The position numbers were made by a program, and so were the translations under genes. From the NCBI GenBank assembly GCA_015055785.1, contig SVHQ01000072.1, positions 1-7,952 of the forward strand: 7,952 bases of DNA, given 5' to 3'. Below are positions 1 to 5,191 of the stretch, one piece after another. The notes below the pieces were generated by a model. That model was not told the DNA's origin and did no database searches. It worked only from the letters and a program-made list of their open reading frames with translations. This DNA comes from Clostridiales bacterium (GTDB taxonomy: Bacteria; Bacillota_A; Clostridia; Christensenellales; Borkfalkiaceae). Position 1 is the stretch's first letter, and the number at the start of each line of letters is the position of its first letter.

Positions 1-275
1 TGCGAAATAGGTTTTATACGTCTTTTTTTATCGTTCAACGCGTACATGGTGCCATCTTCAAAGAAAATTCGTTGAAATTTTTCAACCGTCGTTTTCTGAA
101 AAATATCCACGTCAAACATATCGGGAGAAGTATACATCAAACCATTCGTATGAACGTACACGGGAAAAATTGTATATTTATTCTTATCCAATAAATTTAA
201 AACCATCACCCCCGTCAAAACGGAGATTTCACTTTCACAAGACTTGCCTCCAAAAAACACCGCCACTTTCCGCAT
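1..275 (-). CDS. ddl: D-alanine--D-alanine ligase, N-terminal part (cut by window edge)
   Basis: Cytoplasmic ATP-grasp enzyme that joins two D-alanines into the dipeptide used by MurF for the peptidoglycan stem. Only the first 91 residues are in the window; the rest lies beyond the left edge. Residues 4-22 carry the family's N-terminal signature: a beta strand (VAVFFGG), then KSCESEIS and a following small-residue stretch (VLTG). E14 aligns with the substrate-binding Glu15 of E. coli DdlB by position in this motif. The ATG at 275 is preceded by GGAGGTG at a 7-nt spacing, which fixes the start. It is the last gene seen in the cluster, 79 bp after the murF-like gene, and its ribosome site is inside a predicted hairpin. 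A D-Ala--D-Lac ligase cannot be excluded because the deciding residues are not in the window. Confidence 0.9.
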   Translation of the reverse strand, partial: MRKVAVFFGGKSCESEISVLTGVMVLNLLDKNKYTIFPVYVHTNGLMYTSPDMFDVDIFQKTTVEKFQRIFFEDGTMYALNDKKRRIKPIS

Positions 276-314
276 AAAAAAACACCTCCGCAAGATTTCT
301 TCGCTTTGGTGTTT
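276..314 (-). terminator. Terminator-like hairpin between murF and ddl, overlapping the ddl ribosome site
   Basis: In the RNA, AAACACC (314-308) can pair with GGUGUUU (286-280). Inside the loop, GC-AAG pairs with CUUGC around an AAAU tetraloop with one bulged G. Seven U residues (282-276) end the structure directly against the ddl AUG. The shape is that of an intrinsic terminator or attenuator. It would also hide part of the ddl ribosome site. Seen: the complementarity and the U tract. Inferred: any termination or translational control. No thermodynamic calculation was made. Confidence 0.4.
283..289 (-). promoter_or_regulatory. Ribosome binding site of ddl
   Basis: GGAGGTG lies 7 nt before the ddl ATG. 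Its last four bases (GGTG) form part of the 3' arm of a predicted hairpin, so access to this site may depend on RNA folding. Confidence 0.75.
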
Positions 315-354
315 CTTCCGTTTTTATTCGAGCACCTACACGCCGTTCATACCG

Positions 355-1959
355 TTAATACACGTCGGGAAGGTCGTTTAAAAACAACACAGCGTCCCCC
401 GCCTGCACCCATTCAGCAAGCATCGCCGTTGCATCATCTAAGCTCTTGACCACAGCCAAACGTTCCTGCGCGCCCTCCGCTTTATCATAGCCTGCTTTCA
501 CCGCGCCAACCAGCGTATCTCCGATAAGAATGACTTTATCAAAATCAAATTCGGCGATTTTTTCGCCCAATCTACCATTGATTTCCTTTTCCAAAACGCC
601 ACACTCGACAATACCCGGCGTCACGAGGCATTTTCTGCCCTCAAATCTCGAAAGTGCCGCAAGACTTTCTTCCGCGCCCTTGGGATTGCAATTATAGCCG
701 TCGTCTAAAATATACACACCGTTGTTTTCAAGGAGTTGTAATCTGTGCGGAACGTATTCTATTTTTTCAATACCGCTCGCAATTTCTTCACCCTGCAAGC
801 CCATTTCATAAGCAAGCATTACCGCCAAAAGTATATTTTCCACAGCCGCGTTGCCAAGCAATTTGGTTTTTACAGCAATCTCCTTATCCTCAACACACAG
901 CGTAAACGCCGTTTCCGTTGCTTTTAAACAGATATCTTTTATTCCTACGGCATTGGAAAAGACCGCTTTTTCTTTCGATATGGACGAATCCTTTTCCACC
1001 CATTCTTTTAAAGCTTTTCCGCAAACCACCTTTTTTGCATCAAGGAAAATTTCTTTCTTTGCCTGCCAAACGTTTTCCAACGAGCCGAACGTTTGAATAT
1101 GCTGTTCGCACACGCCCGTGAAAATCGCATAATCGGGTTTGACCATCTTGCCAAGTATGGCAATATCTCCTGCTCTACGCGCGCCCATTTCCGCAATAAA
1201 GATTTGTTTATCCTTAAATTCCGCCGACTTTACCGTTTTTGCAATCCCAATCGGGGTGTTATAAGATTCGGGCGTTGCCACTACTGTATATTTCTCTAAA
1301 AGAATGGTCTGCAAGATATTTTTTACGGAAGTTTTACCATAGCTACCCACAATGCCAATGCGTGTAATTTTCGTTTCGTCTAATACCTGCCCTGCTCGTT
1401 TTATAAATTTCCCGTTTCTGATATTCTCAAAAATCGATTCAAATACGTTTGCTAAACATAAAATCATCGGTAGCAATACAGGCATGATTGCAAACGGAAC
1501 GTAAGCAATGAATGCATATAACTGAGAACCGTTCCATTTTGACAAAAAGGCAAGACCTGCAATAAAGACGTAAGAAATACAAGCCGTAAACAAGGCGTAC
1601 ACCGCCGTCAAACGCAAAAGTCTGCCCGTATTTTTTACGGGGATTTTTAGTGCATATTTCTCATCTGCATAACAAAAAACCAAGCCACAACCGATAAACG
1701 GCACCGCAGAAATAATTAAAGCTGTGCGCACACCTAAAAAGGAAAAGCACAATGCTGTTATTGCCACGGCTAAAACGCTACATAAGGCGTAGATGGAAAG
1801 TCTATTATAGAAAAGATTTTCTTTCTTTCTTATCCAATGCCAAAAAACACGGCTCTTATATCCGCTTTGTTGCATAGCACCAAGCAATTTCCACGTACAC
1901 GTAACGAACAGTCCCGTAGAAAAAACCGTGGCTATTATTCTTAAAATACTCTCATTCAT
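355..1959 (-). CDS. murF: Membrane-anchored MurF-like ligase (UDP-MurNAc-tripeptide--D-Ala-D-Ala ligase family)
   Basis: Mur ligase of 534 residues; ordinary MurF is about 450. MurF adds D-Ala-D-Ala to UDP-MurNAc-tripeptide using ATP. The ligase part starts near residue 198: P-loop GIVGSYGKTS (202-211), YNTPIG (233-238), AEMGA with E257, H287 followed by the FGSLENVWQAKKEIF stretch containing the lysine usually carbamylated in Mur ligases (K301 or K302), and the C-terminal-domain motif HRLQ (405-408) plus DDGYNCNP (419-426), the counterpart of DDSYNANP. The first 175 residues do not look like the soluble UDP-binding domain. They hold about five hydrophobic segments (near 5-25, 53-72, 79-97, 117-138, 147-172). 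The protein ends in NDLPDVY rather than a KGSR-like motif. The ATG overlaps the hydrolase stop (ATGA). Following ddl supports a MurF role, but the substrate is inferred. Confidence 0.82.
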   Translation of the reverse strand: MNESILRIIATVFSTGLFVTCTWKLLGAMQQSGYKSRVFWHWIRKKENLFYNRLSIYALCSVLAVAITALCFSFLGVRTALIISAVPFIGCGLVFCYADEKYALKIPVKNTGRLLRLTAVYALFTACISYVFIAGLAFLSKWNGSQLYAFIAYVPFAIMPVLLPMILCLANVFESIFENIRNGKFIKRAGQVLDETKITRIGIVGSYGKTSVKNILQTILLEKYTVVATPESYNTPIGIAKTVKSAEFKDKQIFIAEMGARRAGDIAILGKMVKPDYAIFTGVCEQHIQTFGSLENVWQAKKEIFLDAKKVVCGKALKEWVEKDSSISKEKAVFSNAVGIKDICLKATETAFTLCVEDKEIAVKTKLLGNAAVENILLAVMLAYEMGLQGEEIASGIEKIEYVPHRLQLLENNGVYILDDGYNCNPKGAEESLAALSRFEGRKCLVTPGIVECGVLEKEINGRLGEKIAEFDFDKVILIGDTLVGAVKAGYDKAEGAQERLAVVKSLDDATAMLAEWVQAGDAVLFLNDLPDVY

Positions 1960-2669
1960 AGAAAAAATTCCTCTGCGGTCATATTAAATGCTGTCGGTGA
2001 TTGCACAAAGGCAAAATGACCGCCTTTTATCTCTTTCATTTGCCCATTTTGCAAGCAAGTTAGATAGGCTTTTGCCTCTTTCATCGGCGTTACGCTATCC
2101 TCGCTTCCCTGCACGATCAGAACTTGATTTTTTATCCTTTTCGCGTCCGCGCGCAAATCTTCGTTGACTATTTTTTTATAGCTCTCTTTCATAATGGGCG
2201 ACAAAGAACGATATTCCTTGCTTCCAAATTTTCTTTCCGCAAACTTAGGGGCAATTTTTCGCACCATGCGATAGGCACGCACCTTGCATTGATAAGCCAA
2301 TCCACGATTTAAAATCACACCTGCTGGCCCCGTAAGCAGAATTTTATCAAAAATCCCTTCCGCTCGGCTCGCCATTTTCACCGCCACACGGCAGCCGAAA
2401 GAATGCGCGATGACGTGCGGTTTTTCCACGCCAAGCCCTTGAAGCACTTCCTCCGTCCAATCCGCATAATCGGATACGGAAAAGGGAGTTTTTAACGGTG
2501 CGCTATTCCCAAAACCAAGAAAATCCAATGCGGTGACGCGATAAAATTTAGAAAAATAATTTATTTGCAAGGTAAAGGCTTCTTTGGAGGACAGATAACC
2601 GTGTAAAAACAACAAATCCTTGCCCTGCCCCTTTTGTAAAAACGAAATTTCGGAAATATCGACCGCCAA
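1956..2669 (-). CDS. Alpha/beta hydrolase, substrate unknown
   Basis: A 237-residue soluble serine hydrolase of the alpha/beta fold. Visible elements in order: oxyanion-hole HG (H23-G24 in FLHGYLSS), the strand before LDFLGFGNS (49-56), the nucleophile elbow AHSFGCR with S90 (Gly is replaced by Ala at its first position), the acid D191 in GSEDSVTP, and the base H218 in GGHFAF. The catalytic triad is therefore complete. No signal peptide is seen. The start is TTG, chosen because AAGGAGG lies 11 nt upstream, the only other upstream codons run into a stop, and the protein begins at the usual distance from the HG motif. It follows rimI by 41 bp and its stop overlaps the murF start. The family covers esterases, thioesterases, peptidases and more, so the substrate cannot be told from sequence. 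A cell-wall or lipid-linked role is only suggested by its neighbours. Confidence 0.85.
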   Translation of the reverse strand: MAVDISEISFLQKGQGKDLLFLHGYLSSKEAFTLQINYFSKFYRVTALDFLGFGNSAPLKTPFSVSDYADWTEEVLQGLGVEKPHVIAHSFGCRVAVKMASRAEGIFDKILLTGPAGVILNRGLAYQCKVRAYRMVRKIAPKFAERKFGSKEYRSLSPIMKESYKKIVNEDLRADAKRIKNQVLIVQGSEDSVTPMKEAKAYLTCLQNGQMKEIKGGHFAFVQSPTAFNMTAEEFFL

Positions 2670-2680
2670 AGCCGCTTCTT

Positions 2681-2687
2681 CCTCCTT
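2681..2687 (-). promoter_or_regulatory. Ribosome binding site fixing the TTG start of the hydrolase
   Basis: AAGGAGG is a near-perfect anti-16S match 11 nt before the TTG at 2669. The frame upstream has no ATG or GTG before a stop at 2694-2696, so the TTG is the only sensible start. Confidence 0.8.
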
Positions 2688-2710
2688 ACCGTTTTATGCT
2701 TTTTACAAAT

Positions 2711-3145
2711 TTATAAGGTCTTTTTCATAACGTACGCGTCCTCACCGTCGGGATAGTATTTCGCGCGTACGCCGTACGTTTCATAGCCGTACTTTTTATA
2801 AAGGGAAATGGCGGCAATATTACTCACGCGCACCTCTAAAAAACACTCTTCCGCTTGCATTTCTTTGGCTTTTTCGTGCATGGCGTCCATTAAAATTTTG
2901 CCGATGCCTTTCCCTCGAAACGGAGTATCCACGGCAATATTTGCAACTGTCGCTTCGGCAAACGGAATCCCTATCAAACAGGAATAGCCGCATACCTGCC
3001 CCCCATCTTCCACCAAAAAACTGCTATAAAGCGGATATTTTAACACGTCGGAAAGCATATCTTTTGTCCACGGATCACTAAAGCATCGCCCTTCCATTTT
3101 CGCAATCGTATCGATGTCTTTCTCCTGCCAAGCGCGCACAATCAT
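2711..3145 (-). CDS. rimI: Ribosomal-protein-alanine N-acetyltransferase RimI
   Basis: GNAT-fold N-acetyltransferase of 144 residues that, in the classical case, acetylates the N-terminal alanine of ribosomal protein S18 using acetyl-CoA. The acetyl-CoA pyrophosphate loop is RGKGIG (77-82, R-x-x-G-x-G). The following FLEVRVSNIAAISLYKKYGY block (102-121) is highly typical of RimI. It includes E104 and Y116, which fall at the positions of the reported catalytic Glu103 and Tyr115 of the Salmonella enzyme. The ATG overlaps the tsaB stop by 4 bp (ATGA), so translation is probably coupled. An AAAGG sits 9 nt upstream. Adjacency to tsaB is common in bacteria and supports the name. Other GNAT peptide acetyltransferases share the fold, and clostridial RimI substrates are less well known. 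Confidence 0.9.
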   Translation of the reverse strand: MIVRAWQEKDIDTIAKMEGRCFSDPWTKDMLSDVLKYPLYSSFLVEDGGQVCGYSCLIGIPFAEATVANIAVDTPFRGKGIGKILMDAMHEKAKEMQAEECFLEVRVSNIAAISLYKKYGYETYGVRAKYYPDGEDAYVMKKTL

Positions 3146-3786
3146 GAGTTTTCGCCTTTGAGGTTTATTTCCGCAGAACTTTTACGGATATATAACGCGG
3201 AAAGCTCGCCAAATGCTTGCTTTTTTGAAAGCTCCAGCGTTGCGTTTTTTAAACCCAAAGCAGGATCGACAATTTCCACTTCTATCTTATCACAAAGCAG
3301 TAACGTGGTACACGCGCGCAGACGATAGCCCTCTGCCGCCAAAGCGAGGACTTCTTCTTCCGCCAAATACGCAGGTGAATAACAAATATCCCCCTTTTCG
3401 TCATACCCGCAAACATAATAACTATCATGCAACGCGTCCACCAAACACAACGTTTTGCCTTGCGCGTCATCTATCGCATTATATGCCGCCACGTCAAAAG
3501 AGGTTACCGCCAAAGCAGGTTTGTCATACGCCAAACAAAAACCCTTTGCTACGGAAATGCCAATACGTATGCCCGTAAATGAGCCTGCGCCCACCACAGC
3601 CGCAAAAAAATCACACTCGGACGGATGCATATTCGCTTTTTTAAGCGTTTCGTCCACCGCGTTCATCAAAGAAACGGAATGTTTCATCGCACAATCGGGA
3701 ATGTGCGTGGTGAACGTTTCGCCGTTTTTCGACGCTATCACCGTTAAATAATTACAACTCGTATCTACTGCCAAAAAATTTTTCAA
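3142..3786 (-). CDS. tsaB: tRNA threonylcarbamoyladenosine biosynthesis protein TsaB
   Basis: A 214-residue ASKHA-fold protein (also known as YeaZ). With TsaD and TsaE it transfers threonylcarbamoyl to A37 of ANN-decoding tRNAs; TsaB is the non-catalytic partner that dimerises with TsaD. The N-terminus FLAVDTSCNYLTV (4-16) is the first phosphate-like strand pair, and VVGAGSFTGIRIG (64-76) is the diagnostic TsaB motif. The C-terminus ALYIRKSSAEINLKG (197-211) matches the usual ending of the family. The start is TTG, with GGAGAG 7 nt upstream and an in-frame stop at 3805-3807, leaving no other start. tsaE lies 65 bp upstream and rimI overlaps downstream by 4 bp. tsaD, the catalytic subunit, is not in the window. 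Confidence 0.93.
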   Translation of the reverse strand: MKNFLAVDTSCNYLTVIASKNGETFTTHIPDCAMKHSVSLMNAVDETLKKANMHPSECDFFAAVVGAGSFTGIRIGISVAKGFCLAYDKPALAVTSFDVAAYNAIDDAQGKTLCLVDALHDSYYVCGYDEKGDICYSPAYLAEEEVLALAAEGYRLRACTTLLLCDKIEVEIVDPALGLKNATLELSKKQAFGELSALYIRKSSAEINLKGENS

Positions 3787-3793
3787 GGCTTTT

Positions 3794-3799
3794 CTCTCC
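3794..3799 (-). promoter_or_regulatory. Ribosome binding site fixing the TTG start of tsaB
   Basis: GGAGAG lies 7 nt before the TTG at 3786. A stop codon in the same frame at 3805-3807 rules out a longer protein. Confidence 0.75.
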
Positions 3800-3851
3800 G
3801 TTTCTTAGTATTTTATCTCTACACTTACTTAATATCTACAATCAAACGCAA

Positions 3852-4253
3852 TCAATATTCGATTTCTCGTTCGTTCTCATTAATCTTTCGAATAATCACC
3901 CGCTTCGTCTTTCTTGGCAGCAACGCCGCGATGTTTTGCGACCATTCTATAAGACAAATACCGCCCATATCAAAATAGTCCGCCAAACCCAAGTTTTCTG
4001 CTTGTTCTATCGATTCGATACGATAGCAATCATAGTGAAAAAGTCTGCCGTCGTAATCGTTCATATACGCATACGTGGGGCTAGTGACCTCTTCTTGAAT
4101 GTCGAGCCCTTTCGCTACGCCCTTAGAAAACACCGTTTTGCCCGCGCCCATATCGCCGTCCAATAACACAACGTCGCCTGCGCGCAAGCTTTTAGCATAT
4201 TCGCAAGCAAATTTTTCCGTTTCTTCTCTCGATTTTGAAATAAATATAGCCAT
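3852..4253 (-). CDS. tsaE: tRNA threonylcarbamoyladenosine biosynthesis ATPase TsaE
   Basis: P-loop ATPase (YjeE family) of 133 residues that drives the TsaB-TsaD cycle of t6A formation. Walker A is GDMGAGKT (33-40). TSPTY (57-61), HYDCYR (73-78) and the Walker B-like CLIEW (100-104) follow in family order. The start chosen is the ATG at 4253. The distance from it to Walker A equals that of E. coli TsaE to within a few residues. A longer frame opens with TTG at 4313, but it adds 20 residues before the family start, lacks a ribosome site, and would be read through a consensus -10 box. No usable Shine-Dalgarno precedes 4253 either (GAGAGG is 15 nt away). This fits the predicted leaderless transcript. 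The gene opens the tsaE-tsaB-rimI cluster. Confidence 0.92.
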   Translation of the reverse strand: MAIFISKSREETEKFACEYAKSLRAGDVVLLDGDMGAGKTVFSKGVAKGLDIQEEVTSPTYAYMNDYDGRLFHYDCYRIESIEQAENLGLADYFDMGGICLIEWSQNIAALLPRKTKRVIIRKINENEREIEY

Positions 4254-4259
4254 GCTTTT

Positions 4260-4288
4260 ATTATAATACCTCTCGCCATTTTTTGCAA
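4260..4288 (-). promoter_or_regulatory. Sigma-A-type promoter for tsaE, predicting a leaderless mRNA
   Basis: -35 TTGCAA (4283-4288, four of six consensus), a 17-bp spacer, and a perfect -10 TATAAT (4260-4265). Counting the last T of the -10 as position -7 puts +1 at 4253, the A of the tsaE ATG. It lies in the 56-bp gap after the ribU stop, so the t6A and cell-wall genes can be expressed independently of the riboswitch. Confidence 0.7.
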
Positions 4289-4309
4289 TACTTTTACCCT
4301 TTTCGCCAA

Positions 4310-4909
4310 TCAAATTTTTAATTTTTTCAAAAAATTAGAAAGCCGTTTGTAAAGCAAAAGGGTCAATACGCCAATGGAAAGGGTTTTAATCATATTAAAG
4401 GCAATAATCAATACATAATTTTCCGTGAATACCGTCACGCCCTTTTCACCTAAAAAGAGCGGAAAGGTGATAAATCGATTTACCAACAACGCTGCTGCTG
4501 TGCCGATAAAACACGCAACCATCAACGTGAATGCCACCGATTTTAAACCCTTTCTATACTGATATACAATGGATGGCAATAAAATGTACGCACTCGTCAT
4601 CAGCATATTCGCAAGCTCTCCTACGCCGCCCGTACTGCCCGCCAAAATACGCAGCCCTTCCTTTAACACACAAACAATAACCCCCTCTATCGGGCCAAGC
4701 AAGAAGGAAATTAATAAAATAAAGACGTTTCCAAAATCCAGCTCTAAAAAGAAAACAGGGCTGGCAGGAAATATTGAAAAGCTAAGCAAGCTAACCGCAA
4801 AGGACAACGCGACAAACACTCCCATGAGCGCAAGTCGCTTTGCTGAAAAGCGTTTTTTGAGTGTTAAACGCATACCTGCCCCCATCGTTTTGATTTTTTC
4901 TCCTTTCAT
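4310..4909 (-). CDS. ribU: Riboflavin ECF transporter S component RibU
   Basis: Integral membrane substrate-binding subunit of an energy-coupling factor transporter, 199 residues, taking up riboflavin with the shared EcfA/EcfA'/EcfT module (not in this window). It has about six hydrophobic segments between residues 27 and 188. AxxxA (A34, A38) in the first helix is the type of motif by which S components dock on EcfT. GGVGELANML (94-103) matches the RibU signature GVGELAN. The FMN riboswitch upstream strongly supports riboflavin as the substrate. The start is the ATG at 4909, behind GGAGG at a short 4-nt spacing. ATGs at 4885 and 4873 are alternatives. The frame stays open to 5068, but that part is riboswitch and terminator RNA and is not coding. 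The stop at 4310-4312 is 56 bp before tsaE. Confidence 0.9.
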   Translation of the reverse strand: MKGEKIKTMGAGMRLTLKKRFSAKRLALMGVFVALSFAVSLLSFSIFPASPVFFLELDFGNVFILLISFLLGPIEGVIVCVLKEGLRILAGSTGGVGELANMLMTSAYILLPSIVYQYRKGLKSVAFTLMVACFIGTAAALLVNRFITFPLFLGEKGVTVFTENYVLIIAFNMIKTLSIGVLTLLLYKRLSNFLKKLKI

Positions 4910-4913
4910 AAAG

Positions 4914-4918
4914 CCTCC
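4914..4918 (-). promoter_or_regulatory. Ribosome binding site of ribU
   Basis: GGAGG is located 4 nt before the ATG at 4909, downstream of the riboswitch terminator. It shows that translation begins after the leader rather than within it. The spacing is short, so slight use of the ATG at 4885, with AAGGAG 14 nt before it, is possible. Confidence 0.65.
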
Positions 4919-4950
4919 AAAATATTTTTTATTTATCCTTTGGCACACAT

Positions 4951-4976
4951 AAAAAACGCCCTTAAAAGGGCGTTTT
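4951..4976 (-). terminator. Intrinsic terminator of the FMN riboswitch
   Basis: AAAACGCCC (4976-4968) pairs with GGGCGUUUU (4961-4953) around a short U/A loop; the run of U continues to 4951. It sits between the aptamer and the ribU ribosome site, the position expected for the expression platform. With FMN bound, transcription should stop here. Confidence 0.9.
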
Positions 4977-5004
4977 CTTTTTACCGCATAAAATCGTAAT
5001 TCAT

Positions 5005-5131
5005 CTCTTCTCTCATCCGGACTATGACCGTCGGTATCGGAATTGCACCGATTCGGGGATTGTCCCATTTTTACAAAACAATCCTTCGCAGACTATACTG
5101 CCGGTGAGGAATTTCGCCTCGCCCCAAAGAA
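5005..5131 (-). ncRNA. FMN riboswitch (RFN element)
   Basis: All conserved blocks of the RFN aptamer are present in order on the minus strand: GGGGCGAGGCGAAAUUCC at the 5' side, CUCACCGGCAGUAUAGUC, a variable arm GGAUUG...CAAUCC, CGAAUCGGUGCAAUUCCGAU, ACCGACGGUCAUAGUCC and GGAUGAGAGAAGAG at the 3' side. UUCUUU (5131-5126) can pair with GAAGAG (5010-5005) to close P1, using two G-U pairs. The family binds FMN and usually represses riboflavin synthesis or uptake genes. Here a terminator follows 28 nt downstream, so control is by transcription termination ahead of ribU. GGGGCG (5125-5120) is complementary to the terminator 5' arm CGCCCU (six pairs including one G-U) and is a candidate antiterminator strand. 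Confidence 0.97.
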
Positions 5132-5146
5132 TATTTATTTTTATCT

Positions 5147-5175
5147 ATTATAATAACACGATAGGTTTTTGTCAA
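5147..5175 (-). promoter_or_regulatory. Consensus sigma-A promoter of the riboswitch-ribU unit
   Basis: Perfect TTGACA (5170-5175), a 17-bp spacer, and perfect TATAAT (5147-5152). Predicted +1 is an A near 5140, giving about 9 nt before the aptamer. It starts only 16 bp after the kinase stop codon. Confidence 0.93.
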
Positions 5176-5191
5176 GTAAATACGTTCACTT

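Noticed and set aside
654..1299. Several plus-strand frames opposite the murF-like gene
   Set aside because: They overlap each other and the intact ligase domain; none shows a recognisable protein.
3213..3578. Plus-strand reading frame of 121 residues opposite tsaB
   Set aside because: It is an antisense shadow of a well-supported gene. Its composition is rich in Pro, Arg and His with no motif.
3787..3851. Separate promoter for tsaB in the 65-bp gap after tsaE
   Set aside because: TTGATT and TAAAAT are present but 24 bp apart. No -35/-10 pair with acceptable spacing was found, so tsaB is best read from the tsaE promoter.
4254..4313. Earlier TTG start for tsaE overlapping the ribU stop
   Set aside because: It has no ribosome site, adds residues before the usual family start, and would be translated through the -35 and -10 boxes. 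Coupled restart at the TTGA overlap remains a minor alternative.
4933..4950. Five-codon leader peptide after the riboswitch terminator (ATG TGT GCC AAA GGA TAA)
   Set aside because: It has no ribosome site in front of it, since the terminator U tract abuts its ATG, and a chance frame this short is common.
4569..4952. Plus-strand reading frame of 127 residues opposite ribU
   Set aside because: It is antisense to a recognised membrane protein and has no ribosome site or family resemblance.
4910..5068. N-terminal extension of ribU by 53 residues
   Set aside because: This stretch is open only by chance. It contains the 3' half of the FMN aptamer and the terminator hairpin, while a GGAGG site precedes the ATG at 4909.
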